Source of the DNA: Branchiostoma floridae
Taxonomy: Eukaryota > Chordata > Leptocardii > Amphioxiformes > Branchiostomatidae
Direction: 5' to 3'
NCBI RefSeq assembly: GCF_000003815.2
Contig: NW_023365794.1
Span: 64,367-100,651, forward strand
Length of the DNA: 36,285 nt
The notes beneath the pieces were generated by a model. It ran no database searches. It saw only the letters and a program-made list of their open reading frames with translations, and was not told the DNA's origin. Shown here one piece after another: positions 21,901-30,100 of this stretch. Position numbers and translations under genes: made by a program. How positions within the stretch are numbered: position 1 is the first letter of the stretch; each line of letters begins with the position of its first letter.

Positions 21901-24900
21901 GTTGCTCATCTGATAAACGTTTATCATAGTCCTCGGGGAAAAAACCATCACAATTTACATCAGAAAGAGGCATTGGAATATCTTCAAAAGAGTAAAGTTC
22001 AGAATAAAAATTAACTTGATCAGAAAGAATGTCTTTTGGGTTAGAAGTTACCTCGCCCGAGGGCCTTTTGAGTCTTTGTATATTTTTTCTTGTATAATTA
22101 CGGTGGATTAAATTTATAAAATATTTAGTGCACTTTTCCCCCAGCTCCATCCAACGTGATTTTGACCTTAACAAGATACCATTAAGACGTTCATTATACA
22201 AAGATTCTAATAACTTTTGTTTATAACTTAATTCTTCTAGTTGGGCGGGTGGGGAAGAGGTGGCACTATCGATTTGACTCTGCAACATATTGATTTCGTC
22301 AATCAGTTCTTTTTCTTTTATCAAGTATTGTTTCTTTCTCCAGCTACTAAATTTAATACAGTGACCACGAAAAAAGCACTTTGCCGTATCCCAAACAACT
22401 TGAGGATTTGCGGTGTTGACATTATTTTCAAAAAATTCCGACATAATTTGTTTGGTCTGTACAAGAAAAAGTTTGTCATCAAGAAGGGATTGATTAAATT
22501 GCCAGTAGCCAGGCCCTCGCGGGAAGTCCGCCGTAACAAAAGACAAGGTGATTAGATTGTGATCAGATCTAAATTTGTCTGCAATAGAACACTTAGTAAC
22601 TCTGTTTAATAATGAAAAGGATATCAGAAAATAATCTAGTCTGCTAGCATAGAGCCCCCGGCGCCATGTATACCGAACAACATTAGGGTTTCTAAAACGC
22701 CACACATCATGCAAGTCGAATTTTCCTTTTAGCTCCGAAATAGCTTCTAGTGCGTTAGGGTGATAATTTCGAAGTCGAGCACCTGATCTATCCATGGCTG
22801 AATTCTGCACTGTATTAAAATCTCCCACCACAACTAAATGTTCATTACTAATCTCAAATGTATCTATAGCTTCTTCTAATTCCTTAAAAAAGAACGGACA
22901 GTCATCATTTGGAGCATATAAGTTCGCAAGACAGAAATGTAGATCGTCTACCTCGATGTCTAAAACAATCCACCGCCCACTTTCATCAGTTATAACCTGA
23001 TGAACCTGAACGCTGGCGCTACTTTTTATCAAAATAGCTACCCCTCTTTGATTTGAAGTACCATGGGAGAAGTATATTTGTCCACCCCATTCGTTCTGCC
23101 ATCTTTTTTCATCTCTTACAGTTGTATGTGTTTCTTGTAGACAATATAAGTGGTAAGGTTTGTCCTTTAACCAAGTAAACAGTCCCAATCGCTTATGGAA
23201 ATCCCCCAGCCCGTTACAATTGTAACTAGAAATTCGACACTCTACCTTAGACATATTGATGATATTCTCTGGGAGTTAAAACGTCTCGGAGAGGAAAGCT
23301 GGGTCAGGTCATCGGAGCATTGTTACGAAATTCTCTTTGACAAAGGATACCTACCGTTTTCTCCGAAACTGTAGGGATCAGTGTATATCCAGTAGCATGC
23401 CACTAACGTAGTCAGAAGGACCCCAAGAATTCCTACTAGTACCATTACTCCATTACGCGTCCATCTTGTGACATCTGCATCACGGGTATAAACAAAATCG
23501 AAAAATGGGAAACACCCCTCTCATGCAATGCTATTGTTGATATGTGGAACATAAAATTACGAGTACGACCAAACATTTATACAGGCACAACTCAAATGAA
23601 TTAAGATACAATATGCCACATCAGTATAGGATCGTTACACAGAAAGCGACAAAGACAGAACAGAATGTCCTAAAAGACTAGTGTCATTATATATTTCTAA
23701 GAATGATAAGAGCGGATTCATAGTAAAATATTGGTACGTGCATTATGCAGAGGAACCTCACGGAGAGAAGCAAGGTACCAGTTCCTGGCCTAGGCAAGGT
23801 CCGCTGTGATAGATAATAATTCGTCGTGTGCCTTACGTTGAAGGGCGATTATCACGGCTAAATGATACAGACATACACCGTAACATGCAGATAAAGCGCT
23901 CTCCTTATTAGCGTTCTTTCCAAGATCCGTGATAATGATGTGGTGTTTCAAAGAGTATAATCACAAAAAAATATTGACGACTTATACACATGAAACGCAT
24001 TAATCAAGTGTTTGACAAAATGTCATGTACTACATGAACACGGAGGACTGTGTTTGTCTTCGACAAGGTCTCTCTACCTTTACTGACTTACTGGGCATGG
24101 TACATTGTTCAAAAGTAGTGAAGCAGAACACACTTGCGTCAGAGGCAAATCGCACACACCCTGCATGCACTATGACCTTAAGTAGGGAACAGTAAACAAG
24201 CTGAAAGAAAGTCTAGTTTCATAACTTGTATTTGTGTGTGCCATGGATGAGAAACAAGAGATTAGCAACAACCTTTCGACTGTGAAAGTACTAGTAACAT
24301 GAAAGCCTACATGTACAATTCTACAACTCTTCGCTTTTTTCCATTCACGAAAAGAAAGAGAAATGCCCGTCAAATACCGTACCTTGAGGCCGCTTTCCGA
24401 GGTTCTTCCTCTTTACCTCCCCTCTTTCTACCTCTGCCTGAAGACGTGCTTGAGTCGCCATCAACTGTTCCTCCAGGTGTTGGTATGGAACATCTCTCAG
24501 GTTTTTGACAAAGTCGTCAAAACCGTCATATGGCAAATCTGTGGGGAATAGTGAATCAAACAATGAATAAAATTGGTGTGCATGTACTATTGTCGGTGTC
24601 TGTACGTGTGTGTGGGATTGTGGGTCTTGATCACTTAACGTGCCTCAAGTATATCCTCAAACCAAAGACTGAGACCTCTTATAGTAGGGTGTATATCGAT
24701 TCGTGGTCAGTCCGAACTGTGATTCTGATCTCGTGGCGGGTGGTGTGGGTTTATTGGGGTGTGAACCCCGACCCCGTAATCCTAAGGTGGGGTCGCTAAC
24801 CATTAAACTAGTATAAATATTATATTCACCGCAATTAGGCGAGTTGCATGTACTTCATTCTGCGTCGATTGGTGAACACGATTTAAAGCGTGTGGCAACC

Positions 24901-25096
24901 GCAACTTACCCAGTAGCTTGTCCAAGAGAGCCCTGGCCCCTGAGTGTTTGCCATGGGTTCCCACCTTGGCCCGGATTTCACCAGGGTCTTCGTCCGACCA
25001 GCGGACCGTGCTGTACCGCAGGACCAGGACCGGGTCCATGTCACGGACAATGTCGTCATAGCAGTCTTGGATAGCTTGTCGGTTGAGGGGATCCAT
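15431..25096 (-). CDS. CARD-TM-NB-ARC receptor-like STAND NTPase, four exons
   Basis: Exons in transcript order are 25096-24910, 24538-24383, 23474-23355 and 18987-15431. All three introns are phase 1 with GT/AG borders, and the total of 4020 nt gives 1339 aa. Domains: CARD (about 1-90), a short charged helix (90-112), one hydrophobic segment (123-145), NB-ARC (about 168-365), a winged-helix region to about 500, then a long alpha-helical C-terminus with a Cys-rich triple repeat at 777-859. NB-ARC proteins act as ATP/ADP-switched oligomerising sensors (APAF1, plant NLRs) and CARD recruits partners; use as an innate sensor is inferred. The start lies in a strong context (GTAGCCATGG). It is divergent from a CARD-TIR-AIG1 gene. 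No LRR is present, and weak TPR-like helices follow the winged helix. I do not know a named gene with this order. Confidence 0.88.
19481..20466 (-). pseudogene. LINE ORF2 C-terminal part with zf-RVT, frameshifted
   Basis: Continuation of ORF2 in two further frames: 20466-20149 and then 20164-19481, the second switch lying at an A6 run near 20157-20162. The last part carries a zf-RVT-type Cys/His cluster (SCSFCHDDVESYTHVFWECP), usual at the end of such ORF2 proteins. Upstream, about 100 nt between the first shift and 20466 stays open in the same frame. Both shifts are at homopolymers, so they may be sequence errors or early decay. Confidence 0.82.
20561..23254 (-). CDS. LINE ORF2: AP endonuclease and reverse transcriptase
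   Basis: An open stretch of 897 codons. The N-terminus is an APE-type endonuclease (YNCNGLGDF near 8, QETHT, GDFNTVQNSAMDRSG near 144, SDHNLI near 229). The reverse transcriptase follows with SPGLDGIPVEVYK, FVADFKKAFD (about 605), GVRQGCPLSPYLFLMAVEVL and the YADD catalytic box (about 710-713). The motifs fit the L1/Tx1 group. The frame ends early at a seven-A run near 20611-20617; a +1 shift continues the protein (NLRAFNSSIKASWV). Confidence 0.9.
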   Translation of the reverse strand: MSKVECRISSYNCNGLGDFHKRLGLFTWLKDKPYHLYCLQETHTTVRDEKRWQNEWGGQIYFSHGTSNQRGVAILIKSSASVQVHQVITDESGRWIVLDIEVDDLHFCLANLYAPNDDCPFFFKELEEAIDTFEISNEHLVVVGDFNTVQNSAMDRSGARLRNYHPNALEAISELKGKFDLHDVWRFRNPNVVRYTWRRGLYASRLDYFLISFSLLNRVTKCSIADKFRSDHNLITLSFVTADFPRGPGYWQFNQSLLDDKLFLVQTKQIMSEFFENNVNTANPQVVWDTAKCFFRGHCIKFSSWRKKQYLIKEKELIDEINMLQSQIDSATSSPPAQLEELSYKQKLLESLYNERLNGILLRSKSRWMELGEKCTKYFINLIHRNYTRKNIQRLKRPSGEVTSNPKDILSDQVNFYSELYSFEDIPMPLSDVNCDGFFPEDYDKRLSDEQQQLCEGLISEEELKNAIHSFQAGKSPGLDGIPVEVYKNFFDVFKKPMLTCFNYSFVNGCLSETQRKGLISLLLKKDSKGIDKDPTAMGNWRPLTLLGCDTRILSKCISLRIKHVITDIIEEDQTGFIKDRYIGDNIRRLLDTIEHYDQENKPGLIFVADFKKAFDTLRWDFMFKSLEFFNFGPQLIKWVTVLYEKTTSCVINNGYISDPFNLNRGVRQGCPLSPYLFLMAVEVLAIKIRSNHSIWGLKIYEKTTKISQYADDSNFPFEPKLESFCALLSDLERFSNISCLSLNVDKCKILRLGPLKLSNFRLPTHLPIQWVDGDVDLLGINIPVDLNLITNVNFEPRLERLDRLLRPMKNKYLSLYGKIVIINTLVVPQFTNLFQVLPSPDDSFFKVYEKKIFSFIWDDGPERVARKVLYNVFENGGLNLKKLTCIQLFYKSFMGT
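23355..23474 (-). CDS. Exon 3: transmembrane segment
   Basis: A 120-nt symmetric phase 1-1 exon. After RWTRN it encodes about 23 uncharged residues (GVMVLVGILGVLLTTLVACY, then WIY) and then the acidic TDPYSFGEN. Basic residues precede the helix and acidic ones follow. Its skipping would keep the reading frame and give a soluble form. Acceptor GATGCAG, donor GTAGGT. Confidence 0.78.
23475..24382 (-). other. Intron 2 of the NB-ARC gene
   Basis: 908 nt between the CARD/linker exon and the TM exon. I see no further in-phase exon or recognisable repeat. Confidence 0.5.
24383..24538 (-). CDS. Exon 2: C-terminal part of the CARD and linker
   Basis: Encodes DLPYDGFDDFVKNLRDVPYQ and then HLEEQL, matching CARD helices 5-6, followed by a charged helical linker (ARLQAEVERGEVKRKNLGKR). 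It is a symmetric phase 1-1 exon of 156 nt with acceptor CCCCACAG and donor GTACGG. Confidence 0.82.
24910..25096 (-). CDS. Exon 1: N-terminal part of the CARD
   Basis: Encodes 62 residues beginning MDPLNRQAIQDCYDDIV and ending ARALLDKLL. The donor is GTAAGT in phase 1. The ALLDKLL segment followed by the exon 2 product is the usual CARD helix 4/5 pattern. The N-terminal half is more divergent than the CARD of the neighbouring plus-strand gene. Confidence 0.82.
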
Positions 25097-25201
25097 GGCT
25101 ACCTACAGGACCTCTGCAGGTTCTAAAACTCTTTATCTTCTCCGATACTGTTCTTGGTATGGCACCTGAATGGGGAATTACCGCATCGCAAAAAGTCCCA
25201 A

Positions 25202-25209
25202 TGACGTCA
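25202..25209. promoter_or_regulatory. Full CRE palindrome
   Basis: TGACGTCA, 106 bp upstream of the NB-ARC gene's ATG, with a CCAAT box 15 bp further out (25224-25228). This is a typical CREB/ATF plus NF-Y spacing for a proximal promoter. Binding is not shown. Confidence 0.4.
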
Positions 25210-25600
25210 CCGACACACAACAGCCAATCGCGAGTACCTTCAATACAACAGTATGTCAGTGTTCTGGCACCGTCGATGATTAGTGTCATCGTGAAGTTCG
25301 ACCTGTCGCACGTAGGTATCAGCATACAAGAAGTTTTTGTGTTCGTTTGTTGCCGAAAAATATTGTCTTCATTTTATTTGACATGTGAACTTTTAAAGTG
25401 ATGAGCCAGCGGTTACAACGGAAAATGGTATCCAGGCTAATTGCCATTCCTGCTAAAGTACCAAATATGAGTATATTTGATTGATTCCTTGTCGCAGTAG
25501 TTGGAGAAAAAATTAAGGTGACACCGGTGCCGTTAACTGATCTTTGTCGTAGAGGCTCTATATTAAAAAGATAAAAATCTAAGAGTCTAAGTATAAATGT

Positions 25601-25700
25601 NNNNNNNNNNNNNNNNNNNNNNNNNNNNNNNNNNNNNNNNNNNNNNNNNNNNNNNNNNNNNNNNNNNNNNNNNNNNNNNNNNNNNNNNNNNNNNNNNNNN
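25601..25700. other. Assembly gap of 100 N
   Basis: Exactly 100 N, the usual placeholder for a gap of unknown size. It lies inside the divergent promoter region, so sequence important to both genes may be missing. Confidence 0.99.
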
Positions 25701-25808
25701 AGCCTCTTTTGAGCTGACCTTTATACCTGTTCTCATGTGACGCCTGGGAGAGCTGACAATCTTTCACAAGGTCCGGCATAGATTTCCTGTACACGCAAGA
25801 AAAGCAAG

Positions 25809-25975
25809 GGCAAGCAGCTTAGCTACGGTAAGATAGTCCTATGATACTCTTAGTCTTAGGCATACTTTTGTTGGCTATACTGCCTTACATCCTGGCAAGC
25901 AGCTTAGCTATATGGTAAGATAGTCCTATAATAGCCTTAGACATAATTTTGCTGGCTATACTGCGTTACATCGTG
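25809..25975. repeat. Two-copy 85/81-bp tandem duplication
   Basis: The unit starts GGCAAGCAGCTTAGCTA and contains GGTAAGATAGTCCTAT and GGCTATACTGC. Copies begin at 25809 and 25894, with a short third start at 25975. The copies differ by several substitutions and small indels. Confidence 0.85.
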
Positions 25976-26514
25976 GCAATAGCTAACTTGTTGTTTCAAT
26001 GTTACAAAGTCCAGCGAATGCAATGCGGAGGTAAGATGGCAAGAACGTCCTGAGTGGTAGACAACAACACTTTCCCCCCAAAGTCACCGCAAAATATGTC
26101 CATCTATAGTAGAAGCAAAGTGCACAGACGTTGTGAAATATACGGACACTGTTAATTGCAGATGTGCACATGGAAGTCCGAATTGTGATTGTTGTGATCC
26201 GAATTAAGACGGCAATCTGTTCGCTTTGCGTGGAGGGGGGGTAGTTATACCTTAAGCTCTGCGAATACAACGTTTAACAACGTATGCAGTGATGACTTCT
26301 GTGTCTTGAATTGTTACTCAATAGTGTTGATCTGTGCATATGGTACATGTTACCGTCAATTGTTTTTGTTTTGCTGTTGTGATACATATGGCCTCCTTCG
26401 GTCAATATTGACCATGGTAAAATCCTGTTGTGATAACGTGAGAAGAAATCAGCGTATAAAAAAGGTATCATATATAACAAATTGACAAACCTAATTGTAA
26501 GACTTTGTCCCCCC

Positions 26515-26725
26515 GGTGGAACGGTGGAAGGTGGACGTCGCCGAGGACGGCAGCGAAAAGCTTGGCAGTATAACATCGCTGACTGGACGGGCCTCAGCCT
26601 ACAGGAGAGGCTAACCCTGGCCAGGGATAGAAGAACCTGGAGGCAACTCTCGATCTTCATGTCTATCTTGTCCCCCCAACGACCTGGAGGTCAAGGGACT
26701 AGGTAGGTAGTAGGTAGGTAGGTGT
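26515..26725 (+). mobile_element. LINE 3' fragment (reverse-transcriptase C-terminus)
   Basis: The plus frame reads GTVEGGRRRGRQRKAW, then DWTGLSLQERLTLARDRRTW, the common C-terminal tail of a marine-invertebrate non-LTR polyprotein. It ends in a TAGG-rich microsatellite (about 26698-26722). It is 5'-truncated to about 200 bp and lies under 200 bp upstream of the CARD-TIR gene start. Clade not assigned. Confidence 0.7.
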
Positions 26726-26893
26726 CCCCCCAGACATACTTTATTGGAGGTAAATGTACGGCCAAAACGCATGCCATGTAAGTTGTAACCGCACACTGTG
26801 ACGGATTCAGCCATGCTATTATCGCTATCTTACAAGCAGAACACTAAACATTGTGTACGACTTATGGACAGTCTACAGGGCCTTCAGTAGATC

Positions 26894-27197
26894 ATGGAGG
26901 AAAGACACAAGGACCTGCTTCAAGCCAAACGACTGGAGATATCAAGTGACCTACGGTTTAGGGACATTCGGCGGCATCTTTTAGACAGTGGCGTCTTGAA
27001 CGGTGCTGATCTTGATGAGATCGAGAACATACAGACACGTGAAGGCCAAGCTAAAGCCTTACTAGACATTCTTCCTACCAAAGGATCAAACGCATTCGCG
27101 GTGTTTAGGGATGCTCTTCAACACCGTTATCCGCACCTCGCTAGGATCCTGAAGGACGGAGGCCAATATGGACCTCCCACTGACAATGAAAGGAAAG
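26894..27197 (+). CDS. Exon 1: CARD
   Basis: 101 codons from MEERHKDLL. Clear CARD pattern: LEISSDLRFRDIRRHLLDSG, then GVLNGADLDEIENIQT, AKALLDILPTKGSNAFAVF and RDALQHRYPHLARIL. The start codon context is GATCATGG. The donor is AAAG/GTGCGT in phase 1. The first in-frame stop past the donor is at 27223-27225, so an unspliced message would give a CARD-only protein of 110 aa. Confidence 0.92.
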
Positions 27198-30100
27198 GTG
27201 CGTATGCACAGATATTTAGTGACTAGATTGATGACATTTCAGAACATAACCACACAAATAGATTTCTGAAGTAGCGATAATCTGCACATTCAGAGCTAGA
27301 GTGTTTCATTAACATGATACAAATGATCGTGTGACCAACTTATATTTCCAGAACCACGTGTGTTCGTCATCCACGCAGGTGAAGACAAAGACTCATTTGT
27401 CCGCCCATTGGTCAGTAACCTATATGATAAGGGCTTGGCCGAGGTGGAAATCTTCTTCGATGACGTCTCTATCAGACCTGGTGACGTCAGCAGGGACAGA
27501 ATCATTTCAACACTATCGAGTCAAAGTTTAGAGCTTGCTGTCATTGTTGTCAGCACCTCATTGATTGGAAAGCCCTACTGGCCTAGACTGGAGTACGAAA
27601 CGTGTCTGAAAAACAACAAGCGTATATTCCCCATTTGGGTTGATGCAAACACTGACAATTTTAAGTCATTCAGTGAGTTAGTCGGTAATTACTCCCCAAC
27701 ATTGAAACAAGTGAGTGCAAGACGCGTGCAGAAGCGCAATTTTACTGCTGAGCTACCAAGCATTGCTGCCGAGATCGTACAGCAGCTTTCTACACTGAAA
27801 AGTAGCCTACCTGAGGCTGAAGGTATGTAGTAAGTTAAATGTAACACAGTCATATGCCTACTTCATAAGTCAGAATGTTTGTCATGTGTGCATATCCTTA
27901 ACATATACTAGTATACTAGTAGATTACGCCACGATCCCATATGAAGGACAAAAAAGGCTGACTAGCTCGGTATCAATGATTTTTAACACTTACAAGCTAT
28001 TTGGATACATAAGCGATGTTAGACTGAAGAAGTGGACTCCGTCAATTTATCATCTTCTCTTGCAGCACCATTTCTGTTGGCTTCTGGTGCTATTGCACGA
28101 CCTCAGGGATTCCAGGCGCAGACCAAAGACTCCAACACTCAAGGTACATTTGTGTATGTTAAGTGATGGTGCCAGATGTAATATATATTGATGGGATATC
28201 ATGAAGTATTTATCAGCTCTTTGGAAATTCATGCATATGAAAGACCCATACTGCTAACAGTACGATACCGTCTTGTACTCTTGATGATTACAGGCAGTTC
28301 AGGATCGGAAGGTTCAGATCCAAAGTTCGGCGCGCTCAGAGGAAACCTCCCCTGCCGCTCCGATGACGTCGTCCCCGTGAGTACTAAAATCTGGAAACCT
28401 TGCTTTGCAAAACAGTGTCTACCTCACACCGTGAGCTAAGCAAGTAGAAACAACAGACGTGTGAGGAAATGCTGTAGATTTGACTTTGATGAAATTCACC
28501 ACTCTTTAGAAATTCTAACAGCACGGTTACCTGTAAAATATATCTAGTACTTGGTCACATCTCTGACTGTTTTTCATTTCTTCGTCTCCTAGCCCGAATA
28601 CACGGTTGTGATGGTCGGGAAGACTGGCCATGGTAAAGGCGCCCTTGGTAACAGCATCCTCGATCGATATGGCAGCAACAAGGCCTTCTCAGTTTCAGCA
28701 TCACGAACCGGATCTAAGCTGTCAACAGTAAAGTCAGCTCAGGTGAGCCTGGGCTAGTTATAGTCAAAAGGAATATCAGTCAATCATAACCCATACTTAC
28801 GTCCCCCACTGTCTCATCTCAGCAGTGACTTTCAATGAAAGGCATGTCACGTCAACCTACCACCGATCTCTTCGGTTCTGGTAGGGCCATCCCTCGGATA
28901 GGACGTTATAAAATGGAGGTCACACCTCGAGCACATGAAAGAAACCACCACACTTATCGAAAAGAGTAGGAATTATTCCCGGGTGAGCGGATCAAACCTT
29001 ACAGTCTGGTCTCTGGGTTGACATCTTGCAAAGGCGATAGTCACCTGTTATGTCAATCATTCCACAAATGTGGTAAAACTGAATAAATTGAATTAAATGC
29101 AGAACTTTGACACTGGCAGATATAATAAATCTCCCATCCAAGAGATCAGTCATGGTGCTTATCGCTGAAAAGCAAAATGAAGTGCTCATAAACACGCTTT
29201 CAAGGGATGTGTAACAAGATGCTCATCTAAGAAAAATTGCGGACATATTGTCGAAGGGACTTTTTTTGTCTTTTCGCGATCCACTGTAATACATAATCTG
29301 CCCTTGTGCTTAACCAAAAAATGTACATAAATGTGGCCCCTTTTTAAAGAATAATAATAAGTTTTCTGATGATATAAACCAGAGTGCAGTAGGAAGAACA
29401 GAGAGTTTTCAATCCTTTGGGAGTGAACATAATTATCATACTTCAAGATTATTTTGCACACATCATCAAACAATGTCACTGCATTGTACAATTTTGAATA
29501 TTTATCAGCTTCCAACTAAGAGATGTCAATTATACTACATGTACCAAGAGAATAATATCACATTTTCATTGTCTACACACACAATAGATATTTTCTGATA
29601 TTTATGTCTGTTTTTCCAAAGGTCAATGGCATCATTCTCCATGTTCTGGACACTCCTGGTATGTATGCAGTTGATGCATCTATAAGGAGTACCATGAGAG
29701 AGATCTCCAAATGCCACCAACTTTGCCCAAATGGTGTCAATGCTGTTCTCCTGGTGATAGCATTTGGCATAAAGTTCACCATGGTGGAGAAGGATTCAAT
29801 TGATTACCTGAAGACCCTGATGGAAATGACTTGTTCAAGTATGGCATTGTCATCTTCACACATGGGGACAAACTTCAACATGCAATTGAGGATGGAGAAC
29901 TCAGGAGCTTTAATGAATATCTTGATTGCCAGCCATCTCTCAAGGAAATTTTGCAAAAAGTGAATCTACGGTAGGTACAGCAAAGTGATTGACAGCATAG
30001 AAAATTTTTTTTACAAGAATTAATAAGGCAATTTTTGTAGAAGATGCAACTATGTCAAGTTGGCAAGGATAGGGAAAACTAACATATACTGTAATATGGT

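Larger units (their letters stand above)
19125..23315 (-). mobile_element. L1-like LINE, ORF2 only, with target-site duplication
   Basis: A 4.19-kb non-LTR element in the same orientation as its host gene. It is flanked by the 9-bp direct repeat AGCATTGTT (19116-19124 and 23316-23324). The 3' end on the minus strand is A-rich. ORF2 starts about 60 bp inside the 5' end and no ORF1 is present, so it is 5'-truncated or an ORF2-only copy. It fills nearly all of the NB-ARC gene's last intron, which would be about 167 bp without it. Confidence 0.88.
25097..26893. promoter_or_regulatory. Shared divergent intergenic region of the CARD gene pair
   Basis: About 1.8 kb between two opposite-facing start codons, containing the 100-N gap, so its true length is unknown. 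It holds a full CRE and a CCAAT box near the minus-strand gene, a two-copy 85-bp duplication and a LINE 3' fragment near the plus-strand gene. No coding exon is recognised inside it. Confidence 0.6.

Noticed and set aside
27482-27489. A second TGACGTCA CRE motif, inside the TIR exon
   Set aside because: It lies in conserved coding sequence (BB-loop region), so chance occurrence through codon use is more likely than a regulatory role.
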